Origin: Pinus tabuliformis
Lineage: Eukaryota; Streptophyta; Pinopsida; Pinales; Pinaceae
Direction of reading: 5' to 3'
NCBI GenBank assembly: GCA_031772625.1
Contig: CM062817.1
Span: 889,004,184-889,068,183 of the forward strand
Length of the DNA stretch: 64,000 nt
The notes below the pieces were generated by a model. That model worked only from the letters and a program-made list of their open reading frames with translations, did not search any database and was not told the DNA's origin. Shown one piece after another: positions 1 through 10,290 of the stretch. Every line of letters starts with the position of its first letter. Positions within the stretch are counted from its first letter, which is position 1. The translations under genes were made by a program, and so were the position numbers.

Positions 1-1380
1 CCGTGCCAGTGTAATATTAACACTATGGTCGGGCTCCCAGTGCGCTGCGCGCCCTGAGTGTGCCGCGCGCCCTGAGTGCGCCGCGCCACCTTGTGTGTGC
101 GTCGCGCACTGTCAAACAACACTTGTTTGCTTGGAACTCTGGGGATGGGTCTTAGTGGAGATTTCTAGGGGGTTTCCTTAGGAGACAAGGTGGCATGGAG
201 GTGACAAATGATGAGGAGTGAGGGGACAAGGGGATGGGAGCAACCTTGGTGGCGTCTTCATAAATTTGCAAACCCCGTTTATCATTTTGCTTTGATGATT
301 GTTTTCACAGATGGCCAATGCGCTTTAGATATCATTCAACATCTTAGAAACACCAGTCATTGACCAAATTGATAGAGAATAGGTTTCATTTGAGCCTACC
401 TCTTTCTTGCTAGCCTTCAACTGGGGTATAAAACCAAATTTGCAAGTGTTTTGAGCTCCCTGGATGTGTGCATCGCGCGCCAAGCCCAGTACGCCGCGCG
501 CCCTGAGTGTGTCTCGCCCTTGTTGATTTTTCACTGCGGGCTGGTTGCCAATGCGTCGCGCCCTCTGTGTGCGCCGCGCTCCCTGGTGTGTGCACCACGC
601 CCTGTGGAAACCGACTCTCCTTCACTCAAACCCTCATGAATTTTCTCTCTCACCTTTCTAATTTCTCTCCAAGCTTGCCAAATCACAAATGGTTTTTGTT
701 TTGGGCAAAAACAAGTATATATAGGCTTTGGAGGGTTGGGTTTAATTTTTTCTTCTTTGAAAACCCACTTTCTAATGTTTGAGTTCTGCACTTTATCATT
801 GAATTTAAAACACTCTGCTTTTCATTTTTTCTTTGAAATTTTGGCTCTCATGATGAAATTTTCGGCATTTCTTTGCAGGGACTGTGTGACTGGGTACCTG
901 GCCATGAAAACCCTGACTACATCTGAAAAAGTAGACTGGCGATTTTGTGGAAAAATTTGTCATAGTTGACCTTGTTTGACTTTTCTTCAAAATAGAGTTT
1001 TGAAGAAGAGTCGATGTCTCTTCAGGTGATGATGAAGCCTTCTGAACCATAACTGTATAAGGTCTCCCTCTGGCATGCATGGTTTGTTTTGGACATGTTT
1101 TTCAAAGACTACATTGATGATTTCCTAGACCCAGCAATAAAAAGAACTTTGTCCTGTAATATGACCAGACCTTGACTATCATGAACTTTTAGTGATTATG
1201 GACCAAGACCTGAACCAGCAGGGGCTAGACATGAGGGAAAATGAGTAGCATGACTTTCTTCGTCAGATCATGGCATGTCCCTAGCAAAATGGCGCTGAGC
1301 GGATGGAGCGGGACACCTATAATTGAAATGCACAAAGAGCTTTGATCTCTGACGGAGGGCTAACCAGACCGACTCTAACA
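1..1380 (-). repeat. Element A 3' LTR, truncated by window edge
   Basis: It matches 9575-10954 along its whole length, with scattered substitutions denser near position 1 (a few percent by eye). On the minus strand the LTR begins TGTTAG at 1380. A TATATATA lies at 716-723. CG-rich segments at about 40-110 and 465-605 are the same imperfect minisatellite seen in the other LTR. No clear polypurine tract is visible just inside the LTR: the sequence at 1381-1400, read on the minus strand, is mixed. Confidence 0.85.
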
Positions 1381-1645
1381 TTGGCTCCAATGGGGGATGG
1401 TGGCTCCTATGGAGGTGCCAAGAACAGCAGATCTCTGGAGGAGCTAGACAGTTCCTTTTGTCCATTGGGCTATAGAGTCATCATTTTGATAAATAGCATA
1501 AGACTCTGACTTATTTACAAAACTGGAATAACCAAGAAATTGACTCAAACTTGACAATTGGAATAACTCAAAAACTGACTTTACATACTGAAACCAAACT
1601 GAAATAAAATGGTATTTACAATGACAGTGGAACAGCGTTAATAGA
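1381..1645 (-). other. Element A 3' untranslated segment
   Basis: This lies between the integrase stop and the 3' LTR. No domain is recognisable and open frames here are short. It is the expected place for the polypurine tract, but none is convincing. Confidence 0.5.
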
Positions 1646-2671
1646 TCAACAATGATACTGCTTGAGCAGCCGACCATTGATCGGCCCTCCAGGACAGTCT
1701 TCCCCATTCATTTCCTTTAGAAGAAAGGCATTTTGACCCCTGTATGTTGCGATCTTGAAAGGACCTTTCCACAGATTTTCGAACTTTCTGTGCTTGCCTT
1801 TCTCTTCATTCCTTGCATCCCACTTCAGCACCACATCATCCAACTGAAATTTGTCTGCTTTAGCTTTTCTGTCGTAAATTTTCTTTATCCTCTCCTACAA
1901 CTTGGAAGTGTTTTTGAAAACTTCCTCTCTTGTTTACTGCAAGTGGATCATTTGATTCAGCCTTCTCCGCATGGGATCTTCCTCACTCCCGGCCTCCTGA
2001 AGAAGTTTGACCACCGCGGTAGCAAGAGAAGTGGGAAATACTGTGTCCACTCCATAAACCAGCTCAAACGGTGACATACCAATAGACTTTTTCTGACTAA
2101 TTCGATCTGCCCAAAGTGCATGTACCAGCCTCTTGTTCCAGCTCTTCTTATTTATTTCCAGCAGCTTTTTGATGATGTTGACCAAAGATTTATTCAAAGA
2201 TTCCGCCAATCCATTGCCTTGCGGATGATAGGCAGTTGAATGACCCAAAATTATATGATATTTATGACAAAATTCTACCATCCTTTTCGATTTAAAAGCT
2301 GCTGCATTATCAGCGATTATTTTGTTTGGACAACCAAAGCGAGACAAGATGTTATTTTCGAGAAATGAGATGATTGCCGTGTCCATCGCTTGTCTGGTAG
2401 GGGCTGCCTCAATCCATTTTGTGAATTAATCCGTCGCTGTAAGGATCCACCTATGTTGTCCGGAAGAGGTGGGATGAATTTCCCCAATGAAATCCAACCC
2501 CCACTGCTGGAATGGAGCGCTCACTTCGATAGGCTTAAGTGGCAAAGGCTGTAATTTCCGTTTCCCTTCGAAAATTTGACACTTATGACAGTGCTTTACC
2601 ATCTTATGCACATCAGCAAACAAAGTAGGCCAGTAGTACCTCGCTCTCAAAATTTTGTTCGCTGTTGATTT
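1646..2671 (-). pseudogene. pol: Integrase (zinc-binding end, catalytic core, C-terminal domain), stop-interrupted
   Basis: Integrase inserts the element cDNA into the genome. Three minus-strand pieces lie in one frame: 2650-2426, 2386-1934 and 1843-1646. The first holds the CC pair of the HHCC zinc site (HCHKCQIF) and the first catalytic Asp (GLDFIGEI). The second holds the second Asp (IIADNAAAF) and the Glu (GNGLAESL); I count exactly 35 residues between them, so the DD35E triad is complete. The third has the C-terminal module around LWKGPFKIA. Stops separate them, for example a TAA in the usual D-Y-F-T-K-W motif (reads TD*FTKW) and a TAG after HLF. The HH half of the zinc site is in the preceding piece. 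Family identity is secure and the copy is non-functional. Confidence 0.88.
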
Positions 2672-3457
2672 CTAAAAAAGATGTCCACCACACTCTCCTC
2701 CGTGGAAATCCTCCATGACTTTCTTTGCCTCCTCTTCCACCAGACAGTTTAACAAAATGCCACCGGGATCTTTCCAATACAATGCAGAATTCAAGATACA
2801 ATACTTGGCAGCCTTCAATTTGAGTGATCTCGCTTTGTTTCTAGCCATGCCTGGCAGTGGTGATAGATTTTTTAGCACATATATTATATCAAAATACCAT
2901 GGAGAGAAAGCAAACATTTCGGATACCTGAACTGAAGTTCCTTCATCATTCTCCTCGGACATGGCGGCGATCGTATTTATGTCCAATGCATGCAAATTTG
3001 ACTCAGCCATTAGCTTCGCCAACCCCTGTCCTTTGACCAGCTTTGTAGGCTTTATCTCCACATCATATTCTAGCAAGGTTGTGATCCATTTGCCTCTTCT
3101 CCCTTCCAGATCGGTCTGCACTAAAACATCTTTCATAGCAGTATTAGGAACATAGGCCAGAATGTGAGAATGTAGGATATACACCCTGAAATCTTTCAGT
3201 GCCTTCACCAATGCTAGGGCTTGCTTCTCAATGATGTTGTATTTCAAAGCTGCATCCCTTATAGCCCTGCTGAAGAATGCAATAGGTCTTTCATGATCAT
3301 CCCTCTTCTGCAATAGTACCGATGCCATAGTGTGCTCAGAAGCAAATGAAAACAATATGAAATCTTGAGTGTAATCCAGGCTGACTAGAACTGGAGCTGA
3401 AGAAAGGGCCAATTTGACCAAGTTGAAAGATTTTACCGCCCCATCCGTCCATTTCAC
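2672..3457 (-). pseudogene. pol: RT-linked RNase H, catalytically degenerate, plus start of integrase
   Basis: The 261 codons continue the pol frame after a single TAG at 3458-3460, where Gln (CAG) is the likely ancestral codon. Residues about 20-125 are the RNase H that normally follows RT in gypsy elements, recognisable by ASVLLQ, RPIAFFSRA and YNIIEKQALAL. The first catalytic Asp, normally in a TDAS motif, is replaced (FSFAS, about residue 38). The last Asp, normally in TDH, is absent (AYVPNTAMK). Only the Glu (about residue 77) remains, so this domain could not have been active. Residues about 190-261 are linker and the HH of the integrase zinc finger (FHGGECGGHLF). Loss of this RNase H fits the presence of a second RNase H upstream. 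Confidence 0.85.
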
Positions 3458-4780
3458 CTAGTTGTCCTTCTTAAACATATTGGTCATTTCTTTCAAGTGT
3501 TCCGCAAGATTAGGCACAAAGCGACACATAAAACTCATCTTACCGTTGAATGACTGTATCTCCTTTTTGTTCCTAGGCAGATCGATTTGCTGAATTTCTT
3601 GAACACGTGTTGGGTCTATGCAGATGCGGTCTTTTGAAATGATATTCCCAAGTAATTTTCCTTCCTCCATGGCGAACAAGCTCTTCTTAGGATTCAGCGA
3701 TAGGCCATATTTCCTGCATTTTTGAAAGACAATTTTTAGGTGATGCATATGCTCTTCATCAGATTTTGAAAACACTGTCAAGTCATCCAAGTACACCACC
3801 AAAAACACATCCTTCTCATTTGCAAACGCCAAGTCCATTGCACGCTGAAATGTGGCACCTGCATTCTTTAAACCGAATGGAATTTTGGCATAGTGAAATG
3901 TTCCCCATGGAGTTGTGAATGCTGTCTTATCCCTATCATCTTCATGGACTGAAATTTGGTTATATCCAGAATAACCATCAAGCAGCGACATACGAGATGC
4001 CCCCACTACTCGCTGAAGTATATGGTCCATCTTGGGCAGCGGATAGTTGTCCTTCAATGAGACCTTGTTTAGATTTCTGAAATCGATGCATAGGCAGATC
4101 TCACCGGTCTTCTTTCGTATAGGCACTAAGTTAGATATCCAATCTGAAAATCTGATAGGCACAATGATACCTGACTTGTACAACCTATTTACCTCTTTTT
4201 CGATGGATGGCAGCAACTTTGGATTGATCCTTCTCAGCTTTTGTCTAAATGGTTTCTGATTGGGCTTGATAGGTATGGTGTGCTGAATGATATTCGTATC
4301 ATAGGTCTTTAAATCAGAATAATCCCAAGCAAATACATCTGCAAATGAAGCCATCAAACTGATATATTTGTCCTTGATTTTGGGCGGTAATGCTTTGGAC
4401 AATTTTACCAATTTTGGATTTGCAGCTGGACTGACGTTGACTTCTTCTACACCTTTCTCTGTTGGCTGCAATGTTGGCTTGCGGGCTACATCATCCTGAT
4501 CGAAAAGTTCCTCTAGGGGTATCAAGCCTTTAGGAATGATGTTATTCTTTAGTTGTAATACGTCCATTTGATTGATCTGCACTTCTTCTGTACCATTCCC
4601 TTTGTTCTCATCGTTTTCCACATCAATTAAGGTTTCTTTGAACTTGCCTTTGTTGAGCAGAAAATCCTTAATCTCCTCATCATCTTGGAACACTTGCCAA
4701 TGTCGTTGATTGTCTGGAATGGTTGGACGGTGCTTGACATGGATTTCAAATTTATTGTTGGAGTTCATGGGGATCTTCAA
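3458..4780 (-). CDS. pol: Reverse transcriptase domain ORF of element A pol
   Basis: The RT copies element RNA into DNA inside the virus-like particle. The 440-codon open stretch carries all main RT blocks: YKSGIIVPI, the CIDFRNLNK block, LLDGYSGYNQI (first catalytic Asp about residue 268), TPWGTFHYAKIPFGL, and the active-site YLDD at about residues 330-333. The last third is the connection region up to MFKKDN. The first 130 residues are an acidic and Pro-rich linker. The annotated Met is only the first Met after an in-frame TGA at 4826-4828, so this is part of a longer polyprotein frame and not a separate gene. The RT domain itself has no visible lesion. Confidence 0.9.
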   Translation of the reverse strand: MKIPMNSNNKFEIHVKHRPTIPDNQRHWQVFQDDEEIKDFLLNKGKFKETLIDVENDENKGNGTEEVQINQMDVLQLKNNIIPKGLIPLEELFDQDDVARKPTLQPTEKGVEEVNVSPAANPKLVKLSKALPPKIKDKYISLMASFADVFAWDYSDLKTYDTNIIQHTIPIKPNQKPFRQKLRRINPKLLPSIEKEVNRLYKSGIIVPIRFSDWISNLVPIRKKTGEICLCIDFRNLNKVSLKDNYPLPKMDHILQRVVGASRMSLLDGYSGYNQISVHEDDRDKTAFTTPWGTFHYAKIPFGLKNAGATFQRAMDLAFANEKDVFLVVYLDDLTVFSKSDEEHMHHLKIVFQKCRKYGLSLNPKKSLFAMEEGKLLGNIISKDRICIDPTRVQEIQQIDLPRNKKEIQSFNGKMSFMCRFVPNLAEHLKEMTNMFKKDN

Positions 4781-4825
4781 GCTCCTCGCTGCCTTGGCAA
4801 GAGCATCAGCAATACTATTTTGTAT

Positions 4826-6304
4826 TCATGGCACACATGTCAAGGTGTATTCGGAAAATAACTTCAAGATGTCCAAAACTGCATTACGATAGGCCCGCAT
4901 CCTAGGATGTTTTGCTTGATACTCTCCTCTGACCTGTTTTATCACCAACTCAGAGTCGCCATATACTGAAATCCTCTTTGCATTCAGCTTTCTAAGAATC
5001 TTCAGGCCAGTAATCAGAGCTTCATATTCAGCTTCATTATTGGAACATTCGAAGGCCAGCTTGTAGGAGCAAACTCTCACGCTGCTAGGCACTTTGTTTG
5101 GGGCGGAGAAAGGACTACGTACCCAAATACCAATACCAGCGCCATCATTCCCTACTGCTCCATCAAAATCCATGGTCCACAAGCCTTCTTCTTCTTCTTG
5201 CAAGTGCTGAAAATCTTTTTGCTGTCCATTGTTTGCTTGTTGTCCATCGTTTTCAGCTGATTGCCCAATCTTTTGCTGCTTTACTTGTCCTTCTTTCTTA
5301 AAAATCTTTCTAAAATTTTCTGTTATCTCTGGAATGTCATCTGCTTCTACTATCTGACTGTCTATCTCATTTAAACTATCTAAAAACAAAACAAAAGACT
5401 CTAAATCTGTATGTACATAGTTTATAGGATGATTTATCGGTTTCTCCTTGCTTGTGATCATATATTTCATCTTTTGTTCCTGATATAATTTCCTCATCTG
5501 TCCAAACACTGGGATTGTTGCATAGGAGAAATCCAGCTGTAGTGTCCCTTTCAATTTTGCTACCCAAGACCTGGAAAGAAGCATGCTAAACCTTGGAGGA
5601 ATGTCTTCTACCACTACATCCATCAGAACGTTTTTCATAGGAAGTTGATCTAAACTCACAACTAAGTCTTTGATGAGCCCTATGCCCCTCACTCTGCTAG
5701 AATCGAATGAATAGAGATCATGATATTGGCGAGTGATGTCCAGACCAAGCTTATCCATGATAGCCTCAGGCATGAGATTGTGAGAAGCTCCGGAATCGAA
5801 CATGGCATTGTGTAGCACAAAGTCATGCAATCGTAAACTGATATAGAAGGGTGGCACCTCGCTCTCAGGAGACTCACCATTCATCGCTGGCCCAAAAATC
5901 ATTTCCGGCTGATCATCTTCCACGTTTACCATGTCGGACATTGGGTCCAAATTCAACATTTTAGAAATATGTCCTCTGTACCCGTTGTTCTTCATGATTT
6001 CAGTCAAAGGGATGGATACCTTTAGCTTAGAAATCTCATTCTCTAGGCTGAAAGCGGGATTTCTTTCTACGTCTTTGATTGGGATCTCTTTCCTTTCCTT
6101 CTCTTTTGAGGTGGCTGGTTGCTGTGATTGTTCTGCTGATTTCGATTTGTTGCTCTCTGGAACAACCGCCTCCTTTCCATTTCTTTGTGTAGCTGATGGA
6201 TCATTCTTTGTCATTTCACCCTCCTTCTTTTTCTGAATTGGTTTGGCCAGTACATCTTTGTTTCTAAGGGAATATCGTTGTTGTTGTGTGGACAAAGCAT
6301 TCAT
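4826..6304 (-). CDS. pol: Aspartic protease fused to an additional (archaeal-type-like) RNase H
   Basis: The 492 codons begin with a charged, Gln/Lys-rich spacer (about residues 1-100). A retropepsin-like protease follows, with the active site DSGAS at 170-174 and a flap/second-half signature around LLSRSWVAKL. A second linker rich in Gln and Glu leads to an RNase H at about 375-490. Its catalytic residues are visible: D381 in MDFDGA, E426 in NNEAEYEAL, D450 in VYGDSELV. The fourth acidic residue sits in SIADALAKAA, just after the in-frame TGA at 4826-4828 (CGA to TGA is the likely change). The RNase H therefore lies between protease and RT, not after RT. In Tat/Ogre elements I know the extra RNase H is usually described downstream of RT, so the order deserves checking. 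Confidence 0.85.
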   Translation of the reverse strand: MNALSTQQQRYSLRNKDVLAKPIQKKKEGEMTKNDPSATQRNGKEAVVPESNKSKSAEQSQQPATSKEKERKEIPIKDVERNPAFSLENEISKLKVSIPLTEIMKNNGYRGHISKMLNLDPMSDMVNVEDDQPEMIFGPAMNGESPESEVPPFYISLRLHDFVLHNAMFDSGASHNLMPEAIMDKLGLDITRQYHDLYSFDSSRVRGIGLIKDLVVSLDQLPMKNVLMDVVVEDIPPRFSMLLSRSWVAKLKGTLQLDFSYATIPVFGQMRKLYQEQKMKYMITSKEKPINHPINYVHTDLESFVLFLDSLNEIDSQIVEADDIPEITENFRKIFKKEGQVKQQKIGQSAENDGQQANNGQQKDFQHLQEEEEGLWTMDFDGAVGNDGAGIGIWVRSPFSAPNKVPSSVRVCSYKLAFECSNNEAEYEALITGLKILRKLNAKRISVYGDSELVIKQVRGEYQAKHPRMRAYRNAVLDILKLFSEYTLTCVP

Positions 6305-6588
6305 ATACCCCCTTTTATATTCTTATGACTCTTCTTCCAACACGGTTTTGTTAGCTAGAATAAAATCGATGTCTTGGTGTCTAGCTGAATTTACTGCACA
6401 TTCTTCTTCCTCGGTGATGTAAGTAGGCAGCTCATCTGGAGTAAAGAGATAGTTTTCCTCGCCTATTAATTCCCGTCCTCATCTAACTCCGGTCCATGCA
6501 CAAAATTCTGCTGCAAAGGTGTTTGTACCGGTTGTTTTGTTGTCTGCTCTTGAGTTCGCTGATCTCTTTGTCTTATCCTATATTGTGG
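6305..6588 (-). other. Gag-to-pol junction of element A, degraded
   Basis: This stretch lies between the gag stop and the first Met of the protease piece. Reading across frames gives an acidic peptide (ENYLFTPDELPTYITEEE) typical of a Gag C-terminal tail, with stops in between. No zinc knuckle is recognisable. A frame change between gag and pol must fall here. Confidence 0.5.
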
Positions 6589-7260
6589 CTATTGTTGGCC
6601 ACGAAAGTTATGATTCCTAACTTGTGGCTCTAGCTTGTCAAGTTTTACCCTTTCAAGCATATGTTCTACCTTTTTGAGCAACTGATCCATTGAAGAAGAT
6701 TCTTCTTTCACGTTGGTTTTCTTCTCTGCTTTCGCTCTAGCTCTTTTGGACAGCAGATTTGCCTCAACGCTGACCGCAATTTTCTGCATGTCTTCCATTG
6801 TAGCCGGTTCTCTCTCTCTCCATTGGTACGCCATGTCAGCATTAAAACCATTTGGAAACTTCATCATTGCTAGTCCCATAGGTGGATTTAGATGGTCTGG
6901 GATTTCGTTGTAGACTGCATTAAATCTAACACAATAATCTTGGACTGACTCACTGGCATTCCGCTTGATTTGTTCATACTCGGCCAGAATTTGAAGGGGA
7001 TTCTTTTTCACTTCCCACCTGTTCAAAAATTGTCTTTGTAGCTCAGCCAAGGTGGTGATACTTGCAGCCGTCAAACCTCTGAACCATTTCCTCACATTAC
7101 CTGCAAACGTTTGTACAAAGAGCCTCATTGCCACGTTTTCCGCATCATTCTCATGAATTTCATAGAAGTCTACCATTTTATCCACATGTTGTTGAGCTGT
7201 AATACTGTTAGGAGTGCATTCAAAAAATGGGATTTTACTTTGAGTCATTTGGCATGTCAT
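6589..7260 (-). CDS. gag: Gag core (retrotransposon capsid domain)
   Basis: Gag forms the cytoplasmic virus-like particle that packages element RNA. The 223 codons carry the plant retrotransposon gag signature: AMRLFVQTFAGNVRKWFRGL, a leucine-rich helix ending QFLNRW, and the SVQDYCVRFNAVYNEIP block. The end is Lys/Arg-rich. It is one frame away from pol and from the N-terminal piece at 7445-7717. The two gag pieces were probably one ORF joined across a frameshift near 7240, where the upstream frame ends around DDMPNDSK. No CCHC knuckle is visible. The Met used here is simply the first in the frame. Confidence 0.85.
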   Translation of the reverse strand: MTCQMTQSKIPFFECTPNSITAQQHVDKMVDFYEIHENDAENVAMRLFVQTFAGNVRKWFRGLTAASITTLAELQRQFLNRWEVKKNPLQILAEYEQIKRNASESVQDYCVRFNAVYNEIPDHLNPPMGLAMMKFPNGFNADMAYQWREREPATMEDMQKIAVSVEANLLSKRARAKAEKKTNVKEESSSMDQLLKKVEHMLERVKLDKLEPQVRNHNFRGQQ

Positions 7261-7802
7261 CTAGGACTTGGGGCAGAACAAGGGGTGTGAAACGGGCAGC
7301 GATCATTCTTGGTGGATTTGGCCTTGGAGGCGTTGGAGGAGTGTGCACAGTTTGCAAGGGGCTTGCACTTGGAGTTTGGGGCTGTGTGGCAATGTAGTTA
7401 TCGATTAATCTATTAGCTCTTTCTGTCTCAATGTCTACAAGAAATTACAGATTGGGGATAGTGTAATCAACAGCCCTTTCGGATTTAGACTCAAACAGTG
7501 ATATCTCAAATCGTTCGTCAAACTCAAGCTCTTCAAGATACTCAAAAATGTCGAGACATGAATGGGATTTGAACACGCGAGTTATGGTGCTTTCTTGACG
7601 AAGGAGTCTTGGAATCAAATTGGGATTTTCGTAAATGTGAGGAGGGTCCGGGTCTGGATTTGCTCTGGTATATCGTCTCGAAGCCAGCGTGCTATTGGGA
7701 TAAATTACGGGACACAACCAACTTACTCAACCTTTCCAATCCTAAGCTCATCATCCGGAAGCCTAGAATTCTTATGAAACAAGGGGATTTAATTTTCAAC
7801 TT
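7261..7802 (-). pseudogene. gag: Gag N-terminal region and 5' leader of element A
   Basis: An open stretch at 7717-7445 begins with a Met-Cys-Pro peptide and holds acidic repeats (EYLEELEFDERFE). After one TAA the same frame continues with a Pro/Thr-rich linker (TPPTPPRPNPPR) towards the capsid domain. This fits a disordered Gag N-terminus broken by a stop and a frameshift. Upstream, 7718-7802 is untranslated leader. Only position relative to the primer-binding site and the capsid domain supports the call. Confidence 0.6.
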
Positions 7803-7821
7803 CTCCCCAGTATGGTCGCCA
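7803..7821 (-). promoter_or_regulatory. Element A primer-binding site
   Basis: On the minus strand the LTR ends CTAACA at 7825, then TAG, then TGGCGACCATACTGGGGAG. This 19-mer is identical to the one after the 5' LTR of element B (40557-40575). Its position and TGG start are those expected for a tRNA primer-binding site of the Tat/Ogre type. The primer tRNA is not identified here. Confidence 0.8.
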
Positions 7822-8675
7822 CTATGTTAGCACCTAAATCTACCTTAGGCTGAAGGAAGGCAAAAATTAGGGTAACCATAAATCACGCTCAGTCTAGTAG
7901 CTAGCCCTACTATAGCAGGAGAGGGCTCTCTCCGAGTCACGCTCAGCTAATGGATAGGCAAAATGGTCTGAGATGACTTACTATGCAATATTTACCTTAG
8001 GCTAGTAAGTGAAACGGGATTTTGGAAAAGATTTTATGAAGTGACCGAGCTTCTGGGATTTATATGGGACTGGCGCTCAGCAAATAACAGAGAATTGAAA
8101 ATGAAGGCACGGATTATTCCGTGAGGCAAGGTAGGCGGCAAGCGCAGCAATTTCGGCTTAAGGTAACGTGGAATGGAAAGATTGCTGAAGAGAGTGAAAA
8201 GGGCATGATCGCATGAATCCTTTTCAACAAAAGAGTAACACTGCACATGAAATTTTACCACAAGCAAAGAAATATAAATTGAATTCTACCTAATCTCACT
8301 TAGAAAATTTCACTAAAATGAAGCATGAAATGAAATATGAAACATAACAAGATACATATGGAACATAAGAACACATTTACTACACTCGCGACCACAAGAA
8401 TCTCATGAAACAGAGCCGCTGCCTTTCATTAATTCTCTGTCAAAAATACACGGTGCAGAAACATAGTTTCTTTCCCACAGTCTCCCAGAAGTTACAAGCC
8501 AACCAACCCTTTGCAAATAACTTGCATACAATATATAGAATGTGTGAGGAAGAGATAGAACGCCTAGGGGTTGGGAAGTTACTCGAATCATTACAAAATG
8601 GAGATGGAGAGCCAACCATCAGCTACAGGTGCAGCGCTGCAAACATGACATTTGGAATTGGGGTGACCGTTTGCA

Positions 8676-8996
8676 TTATTTTGCCACTGATATAGCCTCT
8701 GGTGTCAAGGTGAAAGTGACCCCAGCCAGGACAGATTGGCCTCCCTGTAGATGAAGTGCAAAAAGGCGGACCAACTCATGATGGACTTTGACATTCGCCA
8801 CCCTTTGACAAAATTCATAACATGCCAAGTGCTGGAAACAAGACATGGCAAGTGGGCATGCCTGCAGCTCAGTGAGGGTGCTTGGCTCATCTATAAGATG
8901 TCTACCACTTTGGTGATGTCTCCTATGGGCCCTCTCTCCTAAAGATGTGTCACTGTGGGTACCCTCCTCATAATCTTATGAATTTTCTGATGCCAT
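8676..8996 (-). pseudogene. LTR-embedded ORF of unknown function, decayed copy
   Basis: Read on the minus strand from ATG at 8996, this is 106 codons to a TAA, with one internal TAA at codon 7. The protein has a polar, His/Arg-rich N-terminal part, then a motif with four cysteines spaced C-x5-C-x5-C-x3-C, a following His, a Leu-rich segment (RLFALHLQ) and LAGVTFTLTPEA. It matches the plus-strand ORF at 63747-64000 in the same relative place in a related LTR. About 26 of 43 residues are identical over the best part, and about half of those use different codons. I do not recognise the family. It lies on the same strand as gag-pol, downstream of the TATA box. It is not a known gag, protease or envelope domain. 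Confidence 0.6.
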
Positions 8997-10290
8997 TACT
9001 GCTGCTTGTACCCTGAATTTTACGCTGCCCTCTGAATCCAATGAAACTGATATATGCTCTGAAAATATGTCACCAAGTGGACAATAAAACAGGGGAGTGT
9101 TAGGAGGGGGATGATGAAAAGGGGAATAGGGTATTAAAGGAGAAATTTATTAGGGATTTGGGAGTGTTTGGGGTATGTTTTTGATGGGGTAGGTTTTGGG
9201 ATATTCTGAGCTATAGGAATAAAGGGGACAAATGGATATGATTGCAATATAGCTAGGGTAACTATTAGGGGAAACTGCTACAGGGGAATTAGCTGATAGA
9301 GGTAGGATAGGAGCATATTTAGCAATCATGTTACTGTAGCAAAACCCTAGCTTTTTTCCCTTCTTTGTGTCATTTTTGTGTTTGCTCAATAAAAGGTTTG
9401 CCTTTGATTTCATGGTCACCAAAATCATCTTTTCTTTGAGTTAAGGATCAATGGTGAAAGGATCTAGGGCCACCTTTGCAATTTTGAGAGCCATTTACAA
9501 AAATTTGGGTGATTCGGTGCCTTTTTGGGTTCACGCACCGCGCGCTTTGCCCAGTGCGCCGCGCGCTGGGTATGCGCCGCGCCAGTGTAATATTAACACT
9601 GTGGCCGGGCTCCCAGTACTTCGCGCCCCCTGAGTGTGTCGCGCGCCCTGAGTGCGCCGCGCCACCTTGTGTGTGCGCCGCGCACTGTCAAACGACACTT
9701 GTTTGCTTGGAACTCTGGGGATGGTTCTTAGTGGAGATTTCTAGGGGGTTTCCTTAGGAGACAAGGTGGCATGGAGGTGACAAATGATGAGGAGTGAGGG
9801 ACAAGGGGATGGGAGCAACCTTGGTGGCGTCTTCATAAATTTGCAAACCCCGTTTATCATTTTGCTTTGATGATTGTTTTCATGGATGGCCAATGCGCTT
9901 TAGATATCATTCAACATCTTAGAAACACCAGTCATTGACCAAATTGATATAGAAGAGGTTTCATTTGAGCCTACCACTTGCTTGCTAGCCTTCAACCGGG
10001 GTATAAAACCAAATTTGCAAGTGTTTTGAGCTCCCTGGCTGTGTGCGTCGCGCGCCAAGCCCAGTGCGCTGCGCGCCCTGAGTGCGTCGCGCCCTTGTTG
10101 ATTTTGCATTGTGGGATGGTTGCCAATGCATCGCACCCTTTGTGTGCACCGCGCTCCCTGGTGTGTGCGTCGCGCCCTGTGGAAACCGGATCTCCTTCAC
10201 TCAAACCCTCATGAATTTGCTCTCTCACCTTTCTAATTTCTCTCCAAGCTTGCCAAAGCACAAATTGTGTTTGTTTTGGGAAAAAACAAG

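Noticed and set aside
4047..4259. Several plus-strand ORFs across 1733-7830.
   Set aside because: Shadows of the minus-strand gag-pol; none carries a domain.
9985..10200. 71-codon minus-strand ORF in both A LTRs (also 410-625).
   Set aside because: It is a translation of the CG-rich minisatellite, where stops are rare by composition.
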